From the NCBI GenBank assembly GCA_017591395.1, contig WEDG01004641.1, positions 1 through 64,000 on the forward strand: DNA of 64,000 nucleotides. Reading direction: 5' to 3'. Source of the DNA: Schistocephalus solidus (Eukaryota > Platyhelminthes > Cestoda > Diphyllobothriidea > Diphyllobothriidae). Under the pieces are notes generated by a model. That model made no database searches. It saw only the letters and a list, made by a program, of their open reading frames with translations, and was not told where the DNA came from. Shown here piece after piece: positions 1 to 11,850 of this stretch (position 1 is the stretch's first letter; each line of letters begins with the position of its first letter). A program made the position numbers and the translations under genes.

Positions 1-140
1 GGCGTGAGTTTGACAAATGAGTAAAGATTGAAGCTTGCAATTCCAGTTGAGATAAATCCTGGGCAGGGAAGAATCCGCAGCATTGGAATTTTTTTAAAAA
101 AGCTTTAGAATCCTTACGTCTAAGTCACAATTTATGAACT
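1..140 (+). repeat. Dispersed repeat, copy 1
   Basis: This segment aligns with 8245-8385 in the same orientation. Shared blocks include GGCGTGAGTTT, GGGCAGGGAAGAATCCG and AGAATCCTTACGT, with scattered substitutions and a small indel in the A/T run. In both places it lies just upstream of broken LINE sequence, a CR1-like RT here and a zinc-finger LINE tail at 8.45 kb. It may be a fragment of an element's 5' region or an independent short repeat. The true left edge is outside the window. Confidence 0.7.
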
Positions 141-249
141 CAGGGGAATATATAGACAATTCATTGATAATTTCCCAGCACCGTGTCTTCTACACTGCGG
201 TAGACTAAAAACTCGTAGGCTCAAAGGACTTGAACTTTGAAACCAAGTT

Positions 250-1790
250 CAAACGACGCGATAACTTTGGAAGTCTCCGTATAAAGCCGACCAGGCCACC
301 TGGGCCGGATAGAATTCCTGCATTAGCACTTAGAGAATTTGCTGACGAACTGTGCGGACCACTGTCCATCATATTTTAAAAGTCCTTTGAAGAAAGCGAA
401 CTCCTGGCAGAATGGAAGTGTGCATTCATCACCCAATCTTTAAGGGAGATTCACGACTGGACTGTGATAATTACCCCCCATTCAGTTTAACTTGCATAGC
501 GTGTAAAATAATGGAGCGTATCATCAAAGGGCATTAAATGAGCTATCTGGAAAACAACCAAATCTTATGCAATGTCCAAAACGGCTTCCGTCCAGGACGT
601 TCCTGATGCACGAGAAATGGACAAAGGCCACAGATAAGGGTTATTCAGTATTTTATATTTTTTGACATCAAGTAGGCCTTTGATATCGAACCACACAGGC
701 TTCTTTTAGAGAAGATTTGGGACGGAGGAATTTGAGGAAAACATTTCAGTGGGATCAAGAGTTTTTTGTCTTTCAGAGAACAGAGATTTTGTTGGAATCT
801 CTAGCTAGGAGTGGGCAAAAGTAGAAAGTAATCTTCCACAGGGTTCTGTTTTGGGCCCCCTACTCTTCTTATCTACATGAGCGACTGTCCCAATGGCTTA
901 GATTGTGAAGCTGTCATATTTCAGATGACATAAAAATGTGGACTGAAGTCAGCTGCGCTGACGACGTAAAAGGGTTACAATCGAATATCGACAAACTAAG
1001 TGTCTATTCAGTCAGGTGGCTTCTTAAGTTTAATGTATCCAAGTGTGTGAGCCTACACATAAGCGCCGGTTGAAAAGTATCTCGAAAACACCAGTACTTT
1101 ATTAATGGCACTGCATTAAATGAGGTTGAAACACACAAATATCCGGGTATGTTGACAACTGCGAATATGGTGCCCTCAGAACACTGCAAGAAGGCAGCCC
1201 AGAATGCAACATATACACTGCATTGGATCAGACGTGCGTTTAAAATATTATCTCTGATCTCTTCGGAAAATTCTTTGGCATCTTTGTGAGACCTCATTTA
1301 GATTACGGGATTACCAGCCTGGATACCATGGACGAAGAAAGATTTTCACTTCGTCGAACAAGTCAGCGGATAGCAACAAATATGATTGACGGTTTTAAGG
1401 CTTAACCATACCAAGACAGATTGAAAAAGCTTGACTTATTTTCTCTTTCATACAGGCACTTAAGTTGTAGCCTGCTCTATACATTCCGGATTATACTGCG
1501 CACTGATTCCTTATTGAGAGTGGAGGTTTTCTTTGAGTTTGCTTGCACAAATTATTTAAGCAGCAACTCGACATTTTTCAAAGTGAGGTTATTAGGCTGC
1601 GAAGGAAGTTCGAACTGAAAATACTGAAAAAAATCTTTGGAAAACCCCAAAATGCTACATGGCTACATATAGAGTACAGAAAGAACTCAGGAAATGTTTG
1701 CTGTCCTTAGGTTTGCATACGAAAAACTGAAGACCGATGACCAGGTTAAATCACCCCTTCTTTCCAAATTCTTTCAGACCGTCTTCAACC
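250..1790 (+). pseudogene. Broken CR1/Jockey-like LINE reverse transcriptase
   Basis: Translation across frames gives an ordered RT of a non-LTR retrotransposon. First come a PPGPDRIPALALREFADEL fingers motif and an ITPIFKG/DNYPPFSLT block. Then come VQNGFRPGRS (about 570-605) and a decayed motif A region (FDIK*AFDIE, about 660-690). The FPQGSVLGPLLFL motif B block sits near 835-870. The C-terminal part carries a QDRLKKLDLFSLSYRHL motif (about 1410-1460). Stops and frameshifts occur throughout, no EN domain is visible upstream, and the copy is 5' truncated. The PDGIP-type motif and the C-terminal region resemble CR1/Jockey-superfamily elements; the exact clade is inference. Confidence 0.8.
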
Positions 1791-1856
1791 GATAGCCTAC
1801 TACATTTGCTGCTATTCAACTCGTTTGTCAACCAATGTTTACCCCTCCTTTCCTTT

Positions 1857-1892
1857 CCTCCTCCTCCTACGCCTCCTCCTCCTCCTCCTCCA
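1857..1892 (+). repeat. CCT-rich simple repeat
   Basis: An imperfect (CCT)n run broken by one TACG interruption, lying just after the RT remnant. It may sit at the 3' end of that element. Confidence 0.8.
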
Positions 1893-1899
1893 CAACAGA

Positions 1900-2470
1900 G
1901 GACCTAGACTTAGACTTCTCACCAACTATAGTTAGGGCAAATTATTTATTTATTTAATGCCAGATTACAGACAATTTCAATAGAGATATACAGTAGAGGC
2001 TCGAGCTGACAGTGAAAAGAAAAATCCTGATCGTTTTTTCCAAGTGTTTTTAGGAGAAACAAACGGTCGCTTATTGAGGGATTAAAGTTCGGGACAGGGA
2101 AGCATTGACACAGGTGCGCGGTGTATTATTTCTCCTTTCAGTGTTATGGATCCGGAATTCTGCACCAGCAGGAATGTCGGCGAACGGCTGTTTGCTGTCG
2201 ACTGAGGAATGAACCGATTAAGGTCTACAGATCCAATAATATTGCGCTCAGCATGAAGTCCGGCACAGGACTCAGAGTCCACGAACGCCATCAAAACGGA
2301 GGAGAGCTTCTACAGTGTCAGCACACAAATTCGTGGAAGGTGTCCTGAATATAAAAAAACTAGTATCAGCTCTCTTAAACCAAGGATAGCTTTGCTGAAT
2401 TTTGATACTTCTGGATAGCTTATTCTAGATTTTTATAGCGTTTACTGAAAAAAACTGGCAGCATCTTACT
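1900..2470. other. No gene seen
   Basis: AT-rich sequence with only short overlapping ORFs and no recognisable domain. It separates two plus-strand LINE remnants. Confidence 0.5.
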
Positions 2471-2474
2471 GTGC

Positions 2475-3568
2475 GTGTTAGAGGAAGATAAGGTGCCTCA
2501 TAAACGACTTCTAGCTAAACTAGAAGCCATAGGATTCCGTAGTCCCCTTACTGACTTTATTAGATCATACCTAAATGATCGAAAACAAAAGGTTTTAGTA
2601 GGGTCCTCATACTCAAGTGCTACCCCGATTGTTAGTGGTGTCCTTCAAGGTACCGTATTAGGTCCTTTGTTGTTCTTACTGTATATAAATGATATTTCAT
2701 CGATAGTTAAACATTCTCAATCTTTTATTTATGCTGATGATCTCAAATGCGTTTATTCCTTCTCTAACTCTACAACCGAACGGTGCCTAGAACAAATTCA
2801 TTCAGACTTAGACGCTCTTTCAGCCTGGAGCTCCACATGGCTAATGGAGTTCTCACCTACTAAGTGTCGCTACATGAGTTTTGGGCCTGTAAGGCTGCCG
2901 CAACCTCTTATCTTTGAAGGTTGCCATATGATTGAATGTTCCTCCATCAAGGACTTGGGCTACACCAATAAATTAGATCTTTCGCCTCATGCCGATAGAA
3001 TTACGGCCAAAGCTGCTCAGATTTGCGGCTTTATTTCTTATAATTTCTACCTTCCTGAAATTAAATTAAGACTTTATCGTATGTTTGTACTTCCCATTCT
3101 TGAATTTTGCTGTCCTTTCTTCGGTTTGATGAACGAATCTAGCCGTTCAAAAATTGAAAATGTTCAAAGAAATTTCACAAAAAAACTCCTATATCCGACT
3201 CTTTTAACTACTTCCTACTCAACAAGATGCCAGCTAACGAAGCTAAAATTATTTGCGTCAGGAGACTTGAAGCAGGCCTTTGTCTCCTTTTTCGTCTTAA
3301 TAATAGTTCAACTCTTCCAAAGCTTTCTGTAATTACCCCGTTAGTCTTCCTTATAACCTAAGAAATTCTGAACTAATTATACCTCCTCCTGCATCCTCCA
3401 CGTGTAAACGCTCTCTCTTCTTTGCTTCTAGGTATAGTTTTCTTTGGAATAACTTGCCAATTGAAATTAGGTCGTTAACTAGTCTATCTGCATTCAAGCG
3501 AAGACTGCACATTTATCTTAACACTGATTCTATTAACCTTTTATTTTCCTCATCTTTTTCCCAGTAGC
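2475..3568 (+). pseudogene. 5'-truncated CR1/Jockey-like LINE RT fragment
   Basis: A 285-codon open frame (2475-3332) covers the RT palm and thumb. It has the GVLQGTVLGPLLFLLYIND motif B region and FIYADDLK, the YADD catalytic motif C. Conserved thumb sequence follows, including LRLYRMFVLPILEFCC. A frame change in about 3200-3240 and another near 3345 are needed to continue into the typical C-terminus, FLWNNLPIEIRSLTSLSAFK, which ends at a stop near 3568. Motif A and everything 5' of it are missing, the usual result of incomplete target-primed reverse transcription. It is far better preserved than the copy at 250-1790. It lacks a complete RT, so it is a dead copy. Confidence 0.88.
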
Positions 3569-3569
3569 T

Positions 3570-4195
3570 TTCCCCCATGACTCGGAGAAAGGACCATCGG
3601 GAATTTGAGTAACCCTCTTGAAACTATATTTACGCTACCTGGAGACGCCCATGAACTATAATGTCTCCTTATATCACCCGTCCTCCAAACGATGACGTCA
3701 TTCGGACGTACAAATTCGGTGGTCCACAGTCTTAAATGCTGCGGTTTCTTTTGGATACTAACCATCATCAGAATTCAATTCTGGATCCTATGATGCTGAG
3801 GACTTAAGTTCATTGACGCATTTTTCGTGAGATTCTGTTTCATACGCCTAAGTGATCAAGAACGAATCACCCTCGACGTTTCATTATCTCATTCTGAAAT
3901 GCTACTGCAGTATTACCCTATTCTACCACCTGACTATTTTTTTTCCTAAGCGGTTTTTTTCTCCTACCTTCTATTCGAAAAATGAAGGCCTATTGAACTC
4001 TGCCTCCATTTTCATGGTAGGAGTTTTTTTTCACTGCTTATTTTTTCTAGTTCACCATTAATTTTAAAACATTGCTAACTGTTGACATAGCAGGACAATT
4101 TATGAATTTGTACATTTTATCTGCACACATTGTCATAACTTTATTTCGTTACTAATGTTTGCTTAGACAGTACCTTCCCGGTGCTAACCAAATAT
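3570..4195. other. No gene seen
   Basis: T-rich sequence with short ORFs only. It separates the plus-strand RT fragment from the minus-strand LINE. Confidence 0.45.
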
Positions 4196-4499
4196 AAATT
4201 CTAAATTTTAAATAAACTAAAAAGGCATCTCGATAACTGGTGCGCAGAGAGTGGGTGAGCTTCCTCAGAGTAGTAAGAAGGTTAAAGGTACGACTGTTTA
4301 AAAGTTTAAACAGTAAAAATAGTCTCTTCTGTAATCAGCGAAACCACAAAGGGTTGAGGTTCGTTAGCTCACAGCGTTGTTGGTAGGACAGGTTTCTGTT
4401 TTCTGAAAGAGAAAACTCTTTTAGTTAAGAAATGTTGGACCTATTCTATATTTTTCCGTTCCCTGGCATGCAGAAGGCTAAATAGAAACGAGAAACATT

Positions 4500-5730
4500 C
4501 CAGACTAGGTCTGTTTTACATTTAAGAAAGGCTGGTTTTAAAATTGATGGCTTTGAAATGTCTGAGAATAAACCCAGTAGTTTGGCGTGCTTTCGAGACA
4601 ATCAGGGCGCAGTGTTTTGACAGATTTAGACTACTCAAATATGATATGCCCAGACCCTTTATAACTCCGGGCACATTTAGGTCGTGACCTTCTATGCTTA
4701 CCTGGGGCTGCAGGTTATTGCCAATAACCATAACAAAGCATTTGTTCCGATAAAGCGAAAGGCGCCATGTGCGACACCACTGAGCGAAATGCTAAAGATC
4801 CTTTTTTAAGAGCTCAAGCACGATGTTGCAATCAACTGGTTTATATCGATAGGCAACTTTTAAATCGTCAGCGTACATAAAGGGTCTACCATACTGAAAA
4901 CAATCAGGAACATCGTTGACAAAAAGGCAAAATAGAAGCTGGCCGAGCACGCTACCCTTAATAACTCCACTCCTCACATGCGTTGGGTTGGAGATAACAT
5001 CAGCAATTTTAAAACTTTGTGCGCAAGCATTCAAATAGGAGGCTATTAAGTTCAGAAGCTTGTTACCTATGCCGAAGGAGGCAAGTTTCAGCAGCAGGAG
5101 ATCATAGTCAACACGATATCATGTCTTCGTGAAATTGAAGTAAACGGTGTAAATTGCAAAACCACTGTCTCTAGATTGTATCACATGATCAAAGCAAGAG
5201 AGCTGGCAGGTGTCACAAGATATTTTTCGAGGAACCCATGCTGAGCCACAGTAATTAGGATATTCTCTGTTAGGTGACACATCATCTTGTCTTTGGTCAA
5301 GGTCTCTGAGATCTTCGAAACAGCTGACAGTGTATTTATTGGCCAAAGTTGTCAAATGACGTAGGTCAGCCGTGTTCGGGTATAGGCAGAATGTGCGATT
5401 CCTTCCATAAAATAGGGAAGGTTTCACTTTCAAGAACAATATTAAATATTGTTTACAGAAGGGACGGAAATTTATAATTTGCATCCGCCTTTAGATCGTT
5501 GACCAGTACGCCATCTGGTCCAGGACTGTAAGATTGACAAAAACACCGAATGGCTATGGTCACGTCACAGAAGGTAACATTTATGGTTTCGAGGACGGTA
5601 CCGGTCCAAACCTGGATTTTGGGAAAGACAGCGACAGAATTTTCACAAAAAGTTATGGACAAAAGCATTGAAGCTATTAGCCGCCAACGTATTGTCAGAT
5701 ATGGGGTTTCCTATGGTGTCTTTCTCTGTG
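4500..5730 (-). pseudogene. RT remnant of the minus-strand LINE
   Basis: Minus-strand translation gives SYSPGPDGVLVNDLK (fingers, about 5540-5490). This is followed by decayed middle sequence and a well-preserved 80-residue piece at 5034-4792 with GVIKGSVLGQLLFCLFVND (motif B) and FMYADDLK (motif C, YADD). The piece at 4731-4522 continues into the thumb, with KGLGISYLSSLNLSKH and FKAINFKT. The frames are not joined and numerous stops occur. Confidence 0.8.
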
Positions 5731-6169
5731 CTTTTACTGTGCGCGAAAGCAATTTCGCAGCATCAAGCGAACTATTTTTGGCAAAGTTGACCTTTTCAGC
5801 TAGTAGTTTTTCTTCAGAAAATTTATAAGCCTGTTCAAAGATAAGTTGGATTAAGGGCATGACGAAAATTTCGTTTTGTAGAAGACAACGACAAGAGTGT
5901 CTACGTAGTCTACGGTGGAAAGATAAAGGGAGGAAGATATCCTCCTTAACCTAAATTATTTTCTTATGGGGAAAAAACGAGAAATGAGTGGATATAGAAA
6001 GGGGTAGAGTGTATAAGTACAAACATTCACATCTTAACATAGAAAGTCAGTCCAATCGTGGGAATTAAGATGTGTTAGTAATTCCGCCATATTTGCTGAT
6101 TAATAATCACGGGAAGAAATATATTTTTTTGTAAAACGTTTCATCAGCCTTAAATTGTAGTGCAGAAAA

Positions 6170-7076
6170 AACTATGACATAGTCAAAACTACCAAGGGGG
6201 TCTAAAGATGACACTGAAAATGGCTGACAACCTCTACAAAAAATAAGATCAAGTATGTTTGATCCTTGGGTGGTAAAATCAACTACCTGGTCCTATATGC
6301 CGATATCTATGATCTCAAGTAAGTTTTCGGACTTTGCAGGACCGGAAGGTGGAAACCATAGAACTAAAGAGAGATTTAAGTCACCTGAAATCAAGCAATA
6401 TTTCAGATTTAAGTCAGCTGTGGCGTGAAATGCCAGGAAGAGACAGAGATCGTAAGCCTCGTTGGCGTTGAGTGGGCGATAGACACAGCCAACGTGTAAA
6501 GAGTAGTTTCTTTAAGACTAACTTGGAGCTAACAGCTCTCTTCAACCCCGGTAAACTGTCACTAGTCAAACGGCAGAAATGTAAGTTGTAGCTTAACATA
6601 GATACAGCTTCCTCCGACACAGCCCTCGTGTGGATCATTCCGAATATAAGCGTAGCCTAAAATAGAGAGTTCGGAGTCGGCTATACAGGGTTTGGCCATG
6701 TCCATGTAACTGTTACAATGTCTGGGCGATGGATGAAAACCAGAGCCTGGAGCAGAGGCATATTATTAAGCAGAGGTCTGGCATTTAAAATGAAAATTAT
6801 AAGTGGGCACGTTGTTGGTTTCGGAGATGAGACAATTAGCCTGTCAGAGTGACTGGCTTCGGCCAAAGAAATTATCGTTTCGCTTGAACTATTTGTCCAT
6901 CCGTTATTTGGAGACGAGCCTCGCTTTTGGTTCTTCGTCTCTCCAGTTCTATTACTAATTGTCTCATTTTTATTCTCCCTTTCAGCCCGTATTCCGGCGG
7001 AAAAAACTTCAGAATGCGGACTCCGTAGTGTTGCTTTTCTCCGCAACAGGATTTTCGGCTGTGCTTCGTTTTCCAA
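6170..7076 (-). pseudogene. Endonuclease remnant of the minus-strand LINE
   Basis: The minus-strand pieces fit an AP-endonuclease-like domain. The start is FILNARPLLNNMPLLQAL, then RPDIVTVTWTW, where family members usually have a catalytic E in TETW. Next come ELSILGYAYIRND and CVGGSCIYVK. A GDLN block (about 6395-6375) precedes a Trp-containing stretch, and a TTQGSNILDLIF block ends near 6230. The order matches the EN domain of CR1-like elements. The change of the catalytic Glu position and the many stops make it non-functional. Confidence 0.72.
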
Positions 7077-7599
7077 TAGGATTTTAAGAGCTCTTGGTTG
7101 AGAATTTGAATCGGGTGCTGACGGAGTCTTCCCTATTCTCGCCGTCCGTTAGCAACGTTTTTAAATACAATTGAAGGACATCTAAATCATCTTTAACTCG
7201 CTGACTCTGGGACCCATTTTATGACTACATTCTGTTTTCAACTCAATCGGGCATCCGTTTTCAGATCAGATATTTTAACTTAGCGAGTACTACTATCCAG
7301 TTCACTTGGTCCGATAGATCAAATTAATCGCGTATTGGGCTAGCTAAAGCCAAATACGTGAACAGCTTGGTTTTTTGGACCTTTTTTCTCCTTAGCTTTA
7401 CAAACTCACCAACCTCTTTAACATCGCATTTTAGTACAGCGTCCAGCAGCGATGTGGCGCTGGGTTGTAAAGCCAGATCATTGCTGATGCTGCCTGAGCT
7501 AAGTGACGATGGTTTGAAGCAGGGACTAGATGGGGCCCCTTTTCGACTAATGAAACTTCCTCTGTTTTACTGGGTTCGGTTGACACCAAATATTTTATG

Positions 7600-8190
7600 T
7601 GCGTTTTAGGTATGCTTGAATATGATATATATGTATGCAAACTTTCATTTACGTTAGGTTTTGTACGGAAAGGTGCCTTTTAACAGGTGGGCAAGAAATA
7701 GCTTTTTTAAGTTATCTATTTCTGGCTTAAAATTGGCTACCTCCTGCTTCATCCCTATGAATTTCTGGAGGAAGCTGAAACACGCCATACAAGTTTTATC
7801 TTCTTAAGCTACATTTATTAAGCTTAGTAGACTTTTTGGCCGTTTAGCGGGAGGTGAACAATTATCAGAATAGCAATATTTGCAATTATGTTCTCCTAGT
7901 GTATTACTTTGCTGATCGAAACCCCCTGTCGATGTGGCCGAGTTGTTAGAGGCATGGATAGTCGGTCCTACATTATTTTGCGGCACAAGTTCTAAACCAG
8001 ACCGTGGACCAATTTTTCGTGTCAATAAATTTAATGCACCTGAGTTTTGCATACTTCTGGGAATACAAAGCAAATGCGATTGATGTTCTAATCGCCACAA
8101 AATTAACGGAGAGTTGGTAATTATATTTAAGAATATGACTTTATGAGGATGTGAGCAAGGATATACGAAAATGAGGATATAACGACTCAA
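7600..8190 (-). pseudogene. ORF1-like remnant of the minus-strand LINE
   Basis: A 128-codon minus-strand frame (8190-7804) begins with a PHKVIFLNIITNSPLILWRL segment. This resembles the RNA-binding-like part of LINE ORF1 proteins. Downstream, about 7790-7670, another frame reads IGMKQEVANFKPEIDNLKK, a plausible coiled-coil heptad. Its position 5' of the EN block supports the ORF1 assignment. Similarity is weak and judged by eye. Confidence 0.45.
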
Positions 8191-8244
8191 CCTTTGGTTT
8201 TAACCCCTTCCGCGATTGAGAGCAGATGCAGGGTGCACAAGGCC

Positions 8245-8385
8245 GGCGTGAGTTTCTGAAATGAGCGAAGATCGAAGTTTGCATTTCTAGTTTGAGGTAA
8301 ATCATGGGGCAGGGAAGAATCCGTTGCAGTGGAATTTTTCAAAGCCACAGAATCCTTACGTACAAGTCGCTATGTCCCAACATAC
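8245..8385 (+). repeat. Dispersed repeat, copy 2
   Basis: Same family as 1-140 and same orientation. It ends about 70 bp before the zinc-finger LINE tail remnant that starts near 8455. Confidence 0.7.
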
Positions 8386-8454
8386 AATTGGCAAGGTAAG
8401 AACCATTGAGGCAAATGCAAATCAACCGGGAGACTAGGAAAAATTTTCTGAAGA

Positions 8455-9480
8455 TCGTCGGGCCTGTAGAACCACCGTGAAGACTGGATCAGTCATCCTC
8501 AAAGCCAACTGGATGGTGGCTACAAAAGCATTGAGAAAGTCTTGCAATTCTCAAACATAACAGTACAGCGGATCGTGCACCCAGTTTCCTTCATGTTTTC
8601 CACGCTATTATTGGCTCTTCCGCGCACGAACCGGCCTCGTTGCCAGCTATGGGTCCAAAGCGATGGGAACACGGTAAATACCCGTATCTTCGCAGGAGAG
8701 GCTTGCTCACAAACACCCTTACCACTGCCAAAAACTTTGCGGCGACAATCATAAGCACCACCAACACCAACAAGACCACTACCATGATACTCCTCAAAAA
8801 TACCAGTTTAAACACTCGACTCACTACCAACCATAGTCACTGCCACAACACCCTCTATAAAAATGTATTTTCAATCAAACCGTGTTCCGAATGTGACCGT
8901 GGTCCCGTATCACGCATTGACCTTATCGGTCAATTTCGGATACATGGCATTTACACCGATGAATCAAAGCTTCAAACCCCAGATGTATCCATCACACGTG
9001 CCTTGCCTACTCAAGACGATCGAATGCTTACAGACACCTTATAGGTCTTCCGGGTTACATGCGCATGTAGGACAGTGGAATTCATCATAGTTTTAACACA
9101 AAAAAACCAAACTTCAGCACCCGGAACTGCCTTGATCGCCAGCTTTAAAAAATCAAACGCCACCACCACCCACTCAGTAACCTCAGTTCAACAGTGTTTT
9201 GACTGACACCACACATTTGCACAGTGCAACGGTCACTTGCGAATCTATATTATTGACATCGATTTACCAGTGTCAGGTCCTGCAAAATACACCCGTCGCA
9301 CCCACCTTCCCTGTTGACAATGACCAAGGATATTAAACCATCGCACAGGCCTACTTAGCCATAATGTCTCCACAAAAATCCTCAATAAAAGGTCACAGTC
9401 CAAAATCCATATATACAGTTCACCCTGCGAGTCCAAAAACCACCACATCACATATGAATCTGCTGTACACTGTGCACCCT
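8455..9480 (+). pseudogene. Decayed zinc-finger C-terminus of a LINE
   Basis: This is the third copy of the zinc-finger tail best seen at 47218-48162. The start reads EDRRACRTTVKTGS, equivalent to the junction between RT and tail, and here it is open with no stop. Finger 1 survives as LFRARTGLVA near 8605-8640 and finger 2 as CSECDRGPVSRIDLIGQFRIH at 8890-8950. Finger 3 is a trace ending in DSGIHH near 9085. Fingers 4 and 5 are traces at about 9225-9370 (HLRIYIIDIDLPVSG, then NHRTGLLSHN). Frames change several times. The RT is absent, so this is a strongly 5'-truncated copy. Confidence 0.72.
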
Positions 9481-9489
9481 TTGCAATAA

Positions 9490-10600
9490 CACCCTAACTT
9501 TGCCTAACCTCAAGCGTGTGATCCGCTTCACCATCGACGGAATGCCCGACGCGACGACAAATGCTAGAATATGCACAATCCAAGTACTTGTGGAACATTT
9601 TCTTGTGGTATTCTAGTAATAGAATTGGTGATAGGATGGAGTGTGGCACGTGTATACCGTTAGGAGAGATAGTTGGCTCACTAGTATATGTTTCCCGAAT
9701 CAGTTATATAGATTCTTTAGGAGCATACAACTCTATTTCCATGGCAGATACCGAAAAAGATATTGATTCAAGCACTTCATCAACGTGTGCAGTATAACTT
9801 TTGAGCTAATTGAAATAAATCTCCCTAGTGAATAGAGTAGCAGAAAATTGATTAAATTATTTGGATTTCCCGTATATTTCAACGATTTATATGCTACTGT
9901 CATCTACCAGCTCTGCGACTGAGCCTTCTTTTTCAATTGACTCTTGCTGTAGTGGAATGCACTCTTCGGCTTTTCTTTAGCCAAATGAATACTTCTGACT
10001 GCCTTTTCCTTCCGTGTCGGCAGAATCCATGTGCGTATTACAATTTGTTAACGACAAAATTCAATGAGAAGTAATCTCCAGCCGGTTTTTCCAAATTTAG
10101 TCAAACTTCTGTTTTTTTATTTTACTGGGTGTTGCGTTCTCCTGTAAACCAGACAGAAAGATTGGTGGTTTTCTCTTGAGGAGCTCTTGCTTAGCACAAC
10201 CTATAATATTGGAAATTCTGGAAAACACTTAAATTTCTACAAAGGAATATTTTACCACTCGCTTGTCTTTGGCGTAATGTATGCCGTCTGTTTATATTTA
10301 TTTTTCATTTAATAGGGCACATAGTCCTACTTTAAGATCTTTTAGGACTTATTTTTTTACTGGCCAATGTTCTCATGAGAGTTATGGTTGTGATAAAACC
10401 ACACCTTTCGACAATTTCTACTTTTGATTGCAACGAAGCCCGTATATATTTGTGAATAGGGAGCCCGAATACTGAGAAAACTGGTTAACTGAAACTTTTA
10501 AGGTTCCGTGTCTACCTATTAAATTCACGCAACTTGAGCTCGCTCCTTGTTTAAACTACTCACTTGGCGCGGGACTCTTACGGTCATCGTTGCACGTTAG
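9490..10600 (+). other. Upstream region of RPL4, no other gene seen
   Basis: AT-rich, with no recognisable domains. It should contain the RPL4 promoter. No TATA box or other core element could be called with confidence. The 5' UTR ends with CGTTAGA immediately before the ATG at 10602. Confidence 0.5.
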
Positions 10601-10601
10601 A

Positions 10602-11850
10602 ATGGTAAGTACTGATCGCTTTTTCCCTCTAAGTACAATTATAGGCTGTTTGTCGGCCTCTAGTAAATGTCTACAACTTGTCTGGTGCATGCACCAAAGC
10701 GGCCATCAAAATGCCGACTGTATTTGGTGCTCCCATGCGTAACGATCTCCTGAATTTCGTTCATGACCAACTTCGCAAGAACTCTCGTCAGCCGTATGCG
10801 GTCAGTCCAAAAGCAGGACATCAGACTTCAGCCGAATCTTGGGGAACAGGTCGAGCAGTTGCTCGTATCCCTCGTGTTCGTGGCGGAGGTACTCATCGTT
10901 CTGGTCAGGGAGCTTTTGGCAACATGTGTCGTGGCGGCCACATGTACGCTCCGACGAAAGTTTGGAGGCGCTGGCACCGTCGTGTCAATATTCAACAAAG
11001 ACGTTACGCCATGTGCTCTGCAATTGCAGCTACTGGTGTGCCCGCCCTTGTTATGGCTCGTGGACACCGAGTTGATAGAATTCCTGAACTCCCGCTCGTG
11101 GTTTCTGGTGATGTCGAGAAAATCAAGAAGACGAAGGAGGCTGTAAAGGTTCTGAAGGTTCTCAAAGCGTGGTCTGACATCCAAAAAGTCTACCAGTCTA
11201 AACGTTTCCGCGCAGGCAAGGGAAAGATGAGGAATCGTCGCCGAATCCAGAAGCGTGGTCCTATCGTCATATTTGAGAAAGATGATGGTCTTACCCGAGC
11301 TTTCCGGAATATACCAGGAATTACCCTCCTCAATGTGAATCACATGAACATCCTTAAGTTGGCTCCTGGTGGCCATATGGGACGTTTTGCCATTTGGACT
11401 GAAGGTGCTTTCCGTTCCCTTGACAAACTTTATGGAACACGGAAAACGCCAAGCACGAAGAAAGCTGACTTTAGCTTGCCATCATCAAAGATGACGAATA
11501 CTGACCTTAACAGACTTCTTACCTGCCGTGCGATTCGTAGCGTCTTGCGCCCTCGGCGCATGAAGGCTATGCGCAAGGGCCAGAAGGTAAAGAAAAATCC
11601 TCTTAAGAACATGCAGGTAAGGATGATTGCTCTTTTTAACCATATCTCCTAGGCCATGCTCAAACTCAACCCTTTTGCTCTCGGTGAGCACAACATTCGT
11701 GTTGCTAAACAGAAGGCCGCGCTAAAAAGGAAACAGGAACGGCTCGCTGCTAAGCATGCCCCTAAGAAGCCTAAGACAGAGACGCAGACGGAAAGCAGAG
11801 AAACAACCCAAGAAGGCGAAAGCTCAAAAAGAAAAAAAGTCGGAGCCTAA
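10602..11850 (+). CDS. RPL4: 60S ribosomal protein L4
   Basis: Structural protein of the large cytoplasmic ribosomal subunit (uL4 family), whose extended loop lines the peptide exit tunnel. CDS exons are 10602-10604, 10645-11616 and 11653-11850, giving 390 residues. The start is chosen because ATG directly abuts a GTAAGT donor and exon 2 then supplies [10 protein letters not shown], matching the eukaryotic L4 N-terminus. Conserved blocks include [20 protein letters not shown] (from residue 59), [20 protein letters not shown] (about residue 80), [40 protein letters not shown] and KKNPLKNM. The splice CAG|GCC ATG joins exon 3 to [10 protein letters not shown], also conserved. It is the only host gene recognised here. 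The last ~30 residues are doubtful: the +1 frame gives a more typical Lys/Pro/Ala-rich tail ending at 11875. The protein is slightly shorter than the vertebrate form, as is common at this variable C-terminus. Confidence 0.96.
10605..10644 (+). other. RPL4 intron 1, 40 nt
   Basis: GTAAGT donor immediately after the start codon and TATAG acceptor before GCT GTT TGT. Exon 1 contributes only the initiator Met to the protein. The length is near the lower limit for animal introns. Confidence 0.9.
11617..11652 (+). other. RPL4 intron 2, 36 nt
   Basis: GTAAGG donor after AACATGCAG and a CTCCTAG acceptor before GCC ATG CTC. If it is not removed, the frame reads 12 extra codons and a stop at the acceptor. 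Splicing restores the conserved KNMQAMLKLNP block, so the intron is well supported. Confidence 0.92.

Larger units (their letters stand above)
4200..8200 (-). mobile_element. Old minus-strand CR1-like LINE, ORF1 to RT
   Basis: Read on the minus strand from 8200 down to about 4200, three blocks follow in the order expected of a two-ORF APE-type LINE. They are an ORF1-like segment (8190-7600), an AP-endonuclease-like segment (7076-6170) and a reverse transcriptase (5730-4500). All are broken by many stops and indels, so it is an old copy, but it is close to full length. Both edges are approximate and no target-site duplication was identified. Confidence 0.7.

Noticed and set aside
10828..11376. 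182-codon minus-strand ORF over RPL4
   Set aside because: Antisense shadow of the RPL4 exon, whose plus-strand product is highly conserved.
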